Below the pieces are notes generated by a model. That model was not told where the DNA came from and made no database searches. It saw nothing but the letters and a program-made list of their open reading frames with translations. From an uncultured Bacilli bacterium (GTDB lineage: Bacteria; Bacillota_I; Bacilli_A; RF39; UBA660): DNA of 11,783 bases. The DNA is taken from positions 1 to 11,783 of the forward strand of contig CANQCH010000022.1 of assembly GCA_947589165.1 (NCBI GenBank), written 5' to 3'. How positions within the stretch are numbered: the first letter of the stretch is position 1; each line of letters starts with the position of its first letter. Shown one piece after another: positions 6,600 through 11,783 of the stretch. The translations under genes and the position numbers were made by a program.

Positions 6600-6624
6600 C
6601 TTTTCTCCCCCCAAAATTTACTTT
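6592..6624 (-). terminator. Terminator of the tagO-like gene, overlapping its stop codon
   Basis: AAAGTAAATTTT (minus strand, 6624-6613) pairs with 6604-6592 as a 12-bp stem with one bulged base and a C/G-run loop (6605-6612, GGGGGGAG on the transcript). A T-rich tail follows. The last Lys codon and the TAA stop are in the 5' arm. The stem is almost all A-T, so strength is uncertain. Confidence 0.6.
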
Positions 6625-7682
6625 TTCTTTTTCTTTTTCTTTTTAAATTGATGTTCATATAAAATATTGGTTTTTAATACTAAATAAAGGAAGAAAATCA
6701 TCATTACGACATACATAGCAATAGCTTGTTTGTTATCCCCTAAAACATAAAGAATAGAAATAACAGAAAAAATGCTATTAATTAAATAAATTAGTAATAC
6801 CGTTTTCGTTGGCGATGATGTTAAGCGTAATAATTGATGATGAAAATGTTCTTTATCTGGATGGCCAATAGATTCGTGTTTTAATAATCTTCGGACAATC
6901 GCTAGGACCGTATCAAAAATTGGAATAAATAATATTATTAAAGGAATAATTATCGAAGTAATAGTCGTTACTTTATATCCTAACAAGGCAATGACGGCGA
7001 TCATAAAGCCTAAAAACATACTGCCCGTATCACCAATAAAGATTTTAGCGGGCGGAAAATTATGAAATAAGAACCCTAAAGTACTACCAAGCATGATAAG
7101 GGATAAAATAACATCTAGACCTCCCAAAGAATTACGGGCAAAACCTAAAATGGCAATGGTTAAGAAATAAATAGAACTAATTCCCGATGAAAGACCATCT
7201 AAACCATCAATTAAATTAATGGCATTAATTATCGCCACAATAAAGAAGATTGATAAAAGAATATTGACCCAAGTAGGAAAAGTTAAAGTAAAACCTAAAA
7301 TTGTTAAATCTTTAAAATATAATTTACCATATAAAACGACAATCGCCGCGGCAATAATTTGAAATAAAAATTTATATTTAGCCGGTACAGAATTAATATC
7401 ATCAACAATCCCCGTTAAAATAATAATAAAACCACCAATTAGAACACTTATCATTTGTGTCGTTGTGGGAGCATAAAGCATATAACCTAATAAAAAGGCC
7501 GCAAAGACCGCGAGACCACCTAAACGCGGCATAGGAACTTTATGAATTTTTCTTTCATTTGGAATATCCATCGCATTAATATGAACTGCCACTTTTTTCA
7601 CTAAAAATACTAATAATAAACTGGCAATAAAGGTAACAAGGACAATGCTATAGACACTAAAACCATTAACTTCATAATTCAT
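6618..7682 (-). CDS. tagO: Undecaprenyl-phosphate sugar-1-phosphate transferase (TagO/WecA-like)
   Basis: A polytopic membrane enzyme of the polyprenyl-phosphate HexNAc-1-phosphate transferase family. It loads a sugar phosphate, usually GlcNAc-1-P, onto undecaprenyl phosphate to begin teichoic acid or other wall glycan synthesis. The 354 residues hold about ten or eleven hydrophobic segments. Motifs are MDIPNERKIHKVPMPRLGGL (38-57), GIVDD (91-95), NAINLIDGLDGLSSG (153-167), GDTGSMFLG (217-225) and the HPDKEHFHH loop (274-282). The HIHH-like loop and PNERK...PRLGG point to TagO/WecA rather than MraY; the sugar cannot be told from sequence. The tail is eight lysines encoded by a hexamer repeat. 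An AGGAG site lies 8 nt before the ATG. Transcribed alone, divergent from the pilin-like gene. Confidence 0.92.
   Translation of the reverse strand: MNYEVNGFSVYSIVLVTFIASLLLVFLVKKVAVHINAMDIPNERKIHKVPMPRLGGLAVFAAFLLGYMLYAPTTTQMISVLIGGFIIILTGIVDDINSVPAKYKFLFQIIAAAIVVLYGKLYFKDLTILGFTLTFPTWVNILLSIFFIVAIINAINLIDGLDGLSSGISSIYFLTIAILGFARNSLGGLDVILSLIMLGSTLGFLFHNFPPAKIFIGDTGSMFLGFMIAVIALLGYKVTTITSIIIPLIILFIPIFDTVLAIVRRLLKHESIGHPDKEHFHHQLLRLTSSPTKTVLLIYLINSIFSVISILYVLGDNKQAIAMYVVMMIFFLYLVLKTNILYEHQFKKKKKKKK
6621..6644. repeat. Hexanucleotide repeat (CTTTTT)x4 encoding a poly-Lys tail
   Basis: Four exact copies of CTTTTT (AAAAAG on the coding strand) form the last eight codons of the tagO-like gene, giving Lys8 directly before the TAA. 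Because the unit is 6 nt, gain or loss of a copy changes the tail by two lysines and keeps the frame. Confidence 0.95.
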
Positions 7683-7702
7683 AATACTTTCTCCTACTAA
7701 TT

Positions 7703-7711
7703 ATTATAACA
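7703..7711 (-). promoter_or_regulatory. Extended -10 promoter of the tagO-like gene
   Basis: On the minus strand TGTTATAAT (7711-7703) is a perfect extended -10. There is no clear -35 at 17 nt. The start near 7697 gives a leader of about 14 nt holding the AGGAG site. Confidence 0.65.
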
Positions 7712-7737
7712 TAATTTTAGGTTTATAAAAGTCTAAC

Positions 7738-7766
7738 TTGTCCAAAATAGTAACTTATGATAAACT
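7738..7766 (+). promoter_or_regulatory. Promoter of the pilin-like gene
   Basis: TTGTCC (7738-7743), a 17-nt spacer and TAAACT (7761-7766) preceded by TGA (an extended -10). Each hexamer is only a 4/6 match. The start would be near 7773, about 13 nt before the ATG. Confidence 0.45.
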
Positions 7767-7785
7767 AAATTATAGAGATGATAAT

Positions 7786-8181
7786 ATGAATAAAAAAGGA
7801 TTTACGTTAGTCGAATTAATCGCCGTGATCGCGGTTTTAGCCATTATAATTACCATTAGTGTAACGATGTATGGTAATACTCAAAATGAAATATTAGATC
7901 AACAATATGAAAATACGAAAAAAGATATTTTACTGAAAGCCGAAGATTATGCCCACGAAAACAATTTTACAATTGATAAAGAAATTACCGTTCAAGATTT
8001 AATTGATAAAGGCATTATTCTTCCCGACGAAAATGGTGAGTTAACTAATCCAAAAACCCATGAAAGTCTTAATTGTTGGACGATCAAAATAACTTATATT
8101 AAAGGCGAAAAAGTTGAAGGTATTACCAATCCTCCTACCTATCAAGCCCAAATTGTTGATGAAAATAAAAAATGTTCTTAA
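7786..8181 (+). CDS. Type IV pilin-like (prepilin-type signal) protein
   Basis: A 131-residue protein with a class III signal: MNKKG, then FTLVELIAVIAVLAIIITIS. Cleavage by a prepilin peptidase is expected after Gly5, leaving Phe1 and Glu5 of the mature chain. The hydrophobic helix spans about 6-28. The soluble part (about 35-131) is charged and holds two cysteines (97 and 130), which could form a disulfide like that of many pilins. The LIDKGIILPDENGELTNPK segment resembles those seen after the helix in low-GC Gram-positive pilin-like proteins. The start at 7786 is chosen because it places the signal at the N-terminus; the site before it (AGAGATG) is weak, and an in-frame TTG at 7738 would put 16 residues ahead of the signal. 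No pilus assembly ATPase or prepilin peptidase is in the window. Which assembly system it belongs to is unknown. Confidence 0.85.
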   Translation: MNKKGFTLVELIAVIAVLAIIITISVTMYGNTQNEILDQQYENTKKDILLKAEDYAHENNFTIDKEITVQDLIDKGIILPDENGELTNPKTHESLNCWTIKITYIKGEKVEGITNPPTYQAQIVDENKKCS

Positions 8182-8196
8182 CCGAACATTTTTTAT
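8167..8196. terminator. Bidirectional terminator between the pilin-like gene and rseP
   Basis: AATGTTC (8171-8177) pairs with GAACATT (8184-8190), with a 6-nt loop and flanking A and T runs that extend the stem and supply U-tails both ways. The TAA stop of the pilin-like gene (8179-8181) is in the loop; rseP ends 1-2 nt beyond, on the other strand. Confidence 0.85.
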
Positions 8197-9258
8197 TTAA
8201 AATAATTTTAAAATATCGCGATATGTTATATAAAGCATTAAAATAAGTAAAAGAATAAAGCCGATCATATGACAAATATTTTCGATTTTAGCATTAACGG
8301 GACTACCTTTAATCTTTTCGATAACTAAGAATAAGACATGACCACCATCAAAAGCTGGGAATGGTAAAATATTAATAAAACCAACGTTAATAGATAAAAA
8401 GGCAATTAAGTAAACGATATAATCCAGACCATAGTTAACGGAATCATCTACAACTTGATAAATACCAACGGGACCAGATAAGGCATTAAGAGAAATCTTG
8501 CCGGTAAATAAGCCCGTAATAGTTAACCACATGGATTCCATGACACTACCAAATTTCGTAAAACCATAAAGAATACAATCCCCAATATTTTTCGTTTCCG
8601 TTTGCGCCATTTGAATGCCAAAGACGGCTCTTTTTTCTTTCGTCGTTTCATCTTTTTCCATTTTAGGCGTAATTTTATAAGTTTCTAATTTACCATCTTC
8701 ATGCTTAATTTCAAAAGTATAATAATCTTTATCATTTTTCATATAAAGAACAATTTGGGCGACATCCCAACTATTTATTTTATGCCCATTAATTTGGGTA
8801 ATCGTATCGCCTTTTTTAATGCCCGCTTCGGCCATCGGATAATCTTCTATGACATTATCAATCACGGGTTTAGAAGTTACCCCACCCCAAATTAGAGCAC
8901 CCATAATTAGTAAAACAATGGCTAAAATAAAGTTATTGGTAACCCCCGCGACCATAATAATTAATCTTTGATACCAAGGCTTATTACATAAAAATTTATC
9001 TTTCGGAATTTTCTTGGTATCATCGTCTTCATAAACTTCGCCGGCCATAGAGACGAATCCGCCCAAAGGAACCGCCCGAATATTATATTTAATATGATCC
9101 TTTTTCCCTTCATGGCTAAAAATAACTGGGCCCATGCCAATTGAAAATTCATGAATATAGACGCCAAATTTTTTAGCCCAAATAAAGTGTCCAAATTCAT
9201 GCACTAAAATAATAATACCTAAAATAAAGACTAAAAGTAAAACTGTTATAATCCACAT
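8197..9258 (-). CDS. rseP: Site-2 zinc metalloprotease RseP/RasP-type
   Basis: An intramembrane zinc protease that cuts transmembrane substrates such as anti-sigma factors and remnant signal peptides. The product is 353 residues from the ATG at 9258. HEFGH at 20-24 gives the HExxH site inside the first membrane helix. A PDZ domain spans about 130-210, with AEAGIKKGDTITQINGH at 143-159. SGPVGI (261-266) and NILPFPAFDGGH (296-307) carry the second zinc-ligand motif, here FDG rather than the common LDG. Membrane helices lie at about 3-19, 100-125, 281-300 and 330-346. The GGAGG site (9266-9270) overlaps the cdsA stop, which fixes this start; an ATG 16 codons upstream would lie within cdsA. It is the second gene of the cdsA-rseP pair. 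The dxr gene often found between them in Firmicutes is absent. Confidence 0.95.
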   Translation of the reverse strand: MWIITVLLLVFILGIIILVHEFGHFIWAKKFGVYIHEFSIGMGPVIFSHEGKKDHIKYNIRAVPLGGFVSMAGEVYEDDDTKKIPKDKFLCNKPWYQRLIIMVAGVTNNFILAIVLLIMGALIWGGVTSKPVIDNVIEDYPMAEAGIKKGDTITQINGHKINSWDVAQIVLYMKNDKDYYTFEIKHEDGKLETYKITPKMEKDETTKEKRAVFGIQMAQTETKNIGDCILYGFTKFGSVMESMWLTITGLFTGKISLNALSGPVGIYQVVDDSVNYGLDYIVYLIAFLSINVGFINILPFPAFDGGHVLFLVIEKIKGSPVNAKIENICHMIGFILLLILMLYITYRDILKLF

Positions 9259-9269
9259 ATTGTTGCCTC

Positions 9270-10058
9270 CTATAAATATAACATTACTAAAAAATATGTT
9301 AAACATACGAAAATAAAACTATCAATCCGATCTAAAATGCCGCCATGACCAGGCATAATATTAGAAAAATCTTTAATTTCATTTTCCCGTTTGATTTTAC
9401 TCATAAATAAATCCCCAATTTGACCAATGGTCGAAAGAATGGCCGTTAAAAGAATTATTTGCCAAGCAAATTTACCGACAAATAAAGAATAAATAACGAC
9501 ACCCCCGATGGTTCCAGCGAAAAGGCCCGCGAACGAACCTTCCCAAGTTTTATTGGGACTAATCTTCGGACATAATTTATTTTTGCCAAAGGCTTTGCCA
9601 AATATAAAAGCGGCTGTATCAGTTAAAATGGGAATCCCAATTAAATATAGAAATAAACCTAATCCCCGATTACGAGCAAGGATAAACAAATTACACGTAA
9701 GGCCTAAAAATAACGTAATACCGAGTAGATAAAAGGCATCTTTCGTCGAATACTTATCTTGAAAATAAACCGTTGGCATTAAAAGGGCAATTAAACATAA
9801 AATAACGATTTGATAAGAAAGACCACTTTCAGTAGACGCACTTAAAAAATTTTGGAATATGAGCAAGGTTAGACAAACAACGCCAAAGAAAATCATTAAT
9901 TTGGGTAAAGGTTGATGACTTTTTCGTAAATCAATTAATTCTTTATAGCCAAGCATTGCTAGTAACCCTACGCCAAAAGAAAAATAAAAACCCCCTACAT
10001 ATATTAACGGCACTGCGATTAAAGCTGCCACCGCGGCACTTATTAATCTTGTTTTCAT
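9270..10058 (-). CDS. cdsA: Phosphatidate cytidylyltransferase
   Basis: CdsA makes CDP-diacylglycerol from CTP and phosphatidic acid, the branch point of phospholipid synthesis. The 262-residue polytopic membrane protein has the usual length. The family signature (220-246) is intact: SKIKRENEIKD, then MPGHGGILDRID. Upstream are LTDTAAFIFGK (145-155) and ISPNKTWEGSFAG (166-178), which hold other conserved polar residues. An AGAGG site lies about 6 nt before the ATG, and the stop is TAG. It is the first gene of a pair with rseP, from its own promoter; uppS and frr, its common upstream neighbours, are not here. Confidence 0.96.
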   Translation of the reverse strand: MKTRLISAAVAALIAVPLIYVGGFYFSFGVGLLAMLGYKELIDLRKSHQPLPKLMIFFGVVCLTLLIFQNFLSASTESGLSYQIVILCLIALLMPTVYFQDKYSTKDAFYLLGITLFLGLTCNLFILARNRGLGLFLYLIGIPILTDTAAFIFGKAFGKNKLCPKISPNKTWEGSFAGLFAGTIGGVVIYSLFVGKFAWQIILLTAILSTIGQIGDLFMSKIKRENEIKDFSNIMPGHGGILDRIDSFIFVCLTYFLVMLYL

Positions 10059-10078
10059 TTTAACCTCTTTTCCCTTTA

Positions 10079-10107
10079 AGTATACAATTTTTTTGCCAAC
10101 AAGTAAA
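10079..10107 (-). promoter_or_regulatory. Promoter of cdsA-rseP
   Basis: On the minus strand TTTACT (10107-10102) and TATACT (10084-10079) are separated by 17 nt, 4/6 and 5/6 matches to consensus. The start near 10072 gives a leader of about 14 nt. Confidence 0.6.
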
Positions 10108-10260
10108 TTAATTTAAAAAAATTTTCTCAATTTGACAAGCTTTATTTAAATTAAAATGGGTAACTTTTAAAATAATTTATTTTAAGATAAATATATATTT
10201 TTTTATCCCTTGTGTTAAGAGAATTATTAAAATATAAAATTCTTATAGAAAAAATTTAAT
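10108..10260. other. AT-rich non-coding stretch
   Basis: This stretch and the remnant after it form about 370 nt with no intact gene between the cdsA promoter and the next terminator. It is mostly A and T, with frequent stops in all frames. A TTGACA at 10132-10137 has TAAAAT after only 14 nt, too short for a normal promoter. I see no tandem repeat, tRNA or CRISPR unit. Confidence 0.6.
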
Positions 10261-10448
10261 ATGAATTGGTATGATATGAAATTATTTGGTTCAGAATTAC
10301 GAATGAACTATTAGAATTATGTAAATATATGAATTATATTGTTTGTTCTAAAGGTTTTGCTGAAACTGTTAGTGGTATAAAAATAGATTATAATAATCCT
10401 AATACGTTAGTTAATATATATACATCATTAAAAACCTTTTTTTCATAA
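10261..10448 (+). pseudogene. Possible remnant of a small helix-turn-helix (Xre-type) gene
   Basis: Two short frames suggest one broken gene. The first (ATG at 10261) reads MNWYDMKLFGSELRMNY and stops; MKLFGSELR resembles the N-terminal helix of Xre/Cro regulators (FGxxLRxxR). The second frame is open from about 10273 to the TAA at 10446-10448 and includes NELLELCKYM, then SKGFAETVSGIKIDYNNPNT and LVNIYTSLKTF. This recalls the Xre recognition helix and tail (ISxIExGKxNPTLxxIYKIAKxL). The frames are offset, as expected after a frameshift. No ribosome binding site precedes either. The likeness is by eye and weak; it could be chance in AT-rich DNA. Confidence 0.35.
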
Positions 10449-10453
10449 ATTGG

Positions 10454-10491
10454 AAAAAAAGTTAATGACTTTTTGCTCATTAACTTTTTTT
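10454..10491. terminator. Strong terminator at the end of the right-hand operon
   Basis: AAAAAAAGTTAATGA (10454-10468) is a perfect 15-bp inverted repeat with 10477-10491 and has an 8-nt loop. The A7/T7 tracts make it work in both directions. The stop codon of the small membrane protein gene (10480-10482) is inside the stem. Confidence 0.88.
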
Positions 10492-10953
10492 CTTACAAAT
10501 ATAACCTAAATCCGATAAAAATTGTTGATATTCTTCATATGTAACATTTATTTCTTTACCTGTATCATCTTTGGTATAATCATTATATTCTTTATTCATT
10601 TCTAATATTGATAATTCTTTATCATCATATTCGCTTGTTTTTTCACTATTATCTATTTTAGCATTTTTGTAAAAACTTTGAGTTTTATAAACAATTTTTG
10701 TTCCTGTTTGAGTTTTTAAAACTTGGCCTTTTTTTACCGTAACATTTTCGATTGTATAAATTTTAAAATCATCATAATTTTCTCCTTGTTCTGTTTCACA
10801 AACATATACTATTTCTTCATTAGGATTTATTTTGGAAATATCTTCTTCTTCAGCTGTAACTGTTTTTTTAGTTAATATTATTAATCCAATCACGCCAATT
10901 AAGATTATTACTAAAACACTTATAACTATTATATATATTTTATTTTTTCTCAT
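10480..10953 (-). CDS. Small single-pass membrane protein, function unknown
   Basis: I do not recognise this 157-residue protein. It starts MRKNK, followed by a hydrophobic helix (about 6-27) and KK, so it is probably anchored by its N-terminus with about 125 residues outside. There is no lipobox Cys. The outer part is acidic, with many Glu, Asp, Lys and Tyr, and has two cysteines, in IVYVCETEQ and near the C-terminus in GYICKKKS. The order of a Cys segment, then two short beta-like stretches (FKIYTIENVTVKKGQ, GTKIVYKTQSFYKN), then a helical acidic tail is seen in other small anchored proteins of low-GC Gram-positives, but I cannot name a family. The AGAGG site overlaps the stop of the Cys-rich gene 10 nt upstream, so the two are probably coupled. 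Confidence 0.8.
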   Translation of the reverse strand: MRKNKIYIIVISVLVIILIGVIGLIILTKKTVTAEEEDISKINPNEEIVYVCETEQGENYDDFKIYTIENVTVKKGQVLKTQTGTKIVYKTQSFYKNAKIDNSEKTSEYDDKELSILEMNKEYNDYTKDDTGKEINVTYEEYQQFLSDLGYICKKKS

Positions 10954-10963
10954 TTATTAACCT

Positions 10964-11782
10964 CTAATTTGCACAATAATCATTATTTAATTTTGTTCCT
11001 GATGAACAAGTGGCACTAGTTAGACTACAATTTGATACATAACTAGAACCATTATGATTACTATCACAGCTAAATGATGAACCAGTACTACAACTAGATG
11101 CACTCGATGTTGAATCACTAAAGCTGTATCCATAATTAGTTCTCCACCTAGTCCAACTTCCACAAGAAGATTGACCATATTTATAGCAATAAGCATCTTG
11201 GCCATAAGAGCCACCTACTGAAGAACAGGAATAACCTGAAAAATAGGCATTATACTCACTTCTTCCCGAATGTGGAAAACAATACATATTAACTAGACAA
11301 GGATAGCATCCAACAACTCCATTATGAGATTGACATTCTGATAAATTTTTATATTTTAAAGGTTCAAAATTCCAATGTGTACAGGTTGTTCCACTTAAAG
11401 AATCTCCTGAATTACAATAATAATAGTAAGACGCTGCTTTTCGGCAAGTATAAGAAGATACATAACTATTACATGTTTTAGTTGTTTTATTATAGGTTTT
11501 GGTTGTTTCAATTATACTACGATTACAACTACCATAGTTACCCGCATTATCCAACACATGTCCATATACTGTTCCTGTACTTAAGCCTAAACTTGTTGTG
11601 CCATAACCAGCTGTCGTGGATTTATTTATTCCACTTTTAGCGACCCCGCTTCCCCCTTGATCCGTTGTATTAGCAAAGCTAACGCCACTGGCAGTAACAC
11701 TTAAACTACAACTTGGGTTTTGTTTATCAATCTTACTTTTAAAACATTTTACTGGTGAAGTTGTTCCCGTTCCATTATGCCG
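10964..11782 (-). CDS. Cys/Ser/Tyr-rich exported protein, 5' end outside window
   Basis: The reading frame is open from the right edge to a TAG at 10964-10966, about 272 codons, so the start and any signal lie beyond the window. The first visible part (about 1-90) includes PSCSLSVTASGVSF and ends in GHVLDNAGNYGSCNRSI; this resembles Ig-like bacterial surface domains with a DNAGNxGSC end. The rest has 17 cysteines in about 190 residues within Ser, Tyr, Asn and Gly-rich sequence, such as GCYPCLVNMYCF and SCSTGSSFSCDSN. Even cysteine spacing suggests many disulfides, hence an extracellular location. In related bacteria similar C-termini follow a pilin-type signal, but that end is not visible. 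Function unknown. It is upstream of, and probably coupled to, the small membrane protein gene. Confidence 0.8.
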   Translation of the reverse strand, partial: RHNGTGTTSPVKCFKSKIDKQNPSCSLSVTASGVSFANTTDQGGSGVAKSGINKSTTAGYGTTSLGLSTGTVYGHVLDNAGNYGSCNRSIIETTKTYNKTTKTCNSYVSSYTCRKAASYYYYCNSGDSLSGTTCTHWNFEPLKYKNLSECQSHNGVVGCYPCLVNMYCFPHSGRSEYNAYFSGYSCSSVGGSYGQDAYCYKYGQSSCGSWTRWRTNYGYSFSDSTSSASSCSTGSSFSCDSNHNGSSYVSNCSLTSATCSSGTKLNNDYCAN

Positions 11783-11783
11783 A

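Noticed and set aside
6461..6658. A 65-codon open frame on the minus strand covering the tRNA
   Set aside because: It runs through the complete tRNA-Arg, its promoter and its terminator, starts inside the lysine repeat of the tagO-like gene, and has no ribosome binding site of its own.
7738..7785. TTG start for the pilin-like gene
   Set aside because: This TTG is part of the predicted -35 and would place 16 residues before a prepilin signal that must be N-terminal.
9259..9306. Upstream ATG start for rseP
   Set aside because: It would overlap the end of cdsA and add 16 residues before the usual first helix; the GGAGG site at 9266-9270 points to 9258.
10132..10157. Plus-strand promoter TTGACA with TAAAAT
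   Set aside because: The spacer is only 14 nt, and no intact gene follows.
11555..11557. GTG as the start of the Cys-rich protein
   Set aside because: The frame stays open for 75 more codons to the window edge with sequence of the same kind, including a Cys/Ser-rich segment and DNAGN-type context, and no ribosome binding site precedes the GTG.
1..11783. Alternative genetic code with TGA as Trp
   Set aside because: All conserved Trp positions are TGG and all genes are full length under the standard code. The lack of TGA stops in 12 genes is suggestive only of AT bias.

Overview
The window looks like chromosomal DNA from an AT-rich, low-GC, Gram-positive-type bacterium (Bacillota/Bacilli, possibly one of the uncultured gut lineages near Erysipelotrichia, RF39 or the walled relatives of Mollicutes). 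The grounds are strong AGGAGG-type ribosome binding sites, AT-rich short intergenic gaps with U-tailed terminators, and the gene set. A TagO/WecA-type lipid-sugar transferase and an M23/SH3b wall hydrolase argue for a cell wall, so it is not a true mycoplasma. All recognised genes read through with the standard code: Trp is TGG, and every stop is TAA or TAG. Placement below phylum level is inference.

Left part (1-4233, all minus strand): a bidirectional terminator, then tsf and rpsB as a two-gene translation operon with its own promoter and a structured 5' leader. Ribosomal protein S2 carries an acidic/lysine linker and a C-terminal Rho_N-like module. Upstream of it lie a membrane-anchored phosphodiester glycosidase and miaA, which overlap and share a promoter.

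Middle (4234-8196): tmcAL is divergent from miaA, with back-to-back promoters and very short leaders. It converges on an M23 peptidase with two SH3b domains. Next come a complete monocistronic tRNA-Arg(CCG) unit with promoter, gene with encoded CCA and terminator; a TagO/WecA-like transferase with a poly-lysine tail from a hexanucleotide repeat; and a small orphan type IV pilin-like gene on the plus strand.

Right part (8197-11783, mostly minus): cdsA-rseP with its own promoter, then about 370 bases of very AT-rich DNA holding what looks like a decayed helix-turn-helix gene. At the right edge is a two-gene operon of a Cys/Ser/Tyr-rich exported protein (5' end beyond the window) and a small single-pass membrane protein.

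Functionally most of the window is housekeeping: translation (S2, EF-Ts, tRNA-Arg), tRNA modification (MiaA i6A37, TmcAL ac4C34), phospholipid synthesis (CdsA), envelope proteolysis (RseP) and wall polymer metabolism (TagO-like, M23, phosphodiester glycosidase). I did not find a clear new defence or mobile system. The least ordinary elements are the S2-Rho_N fusion, the switch-like rpsB leader, and the Cys-rich exported protein operon.
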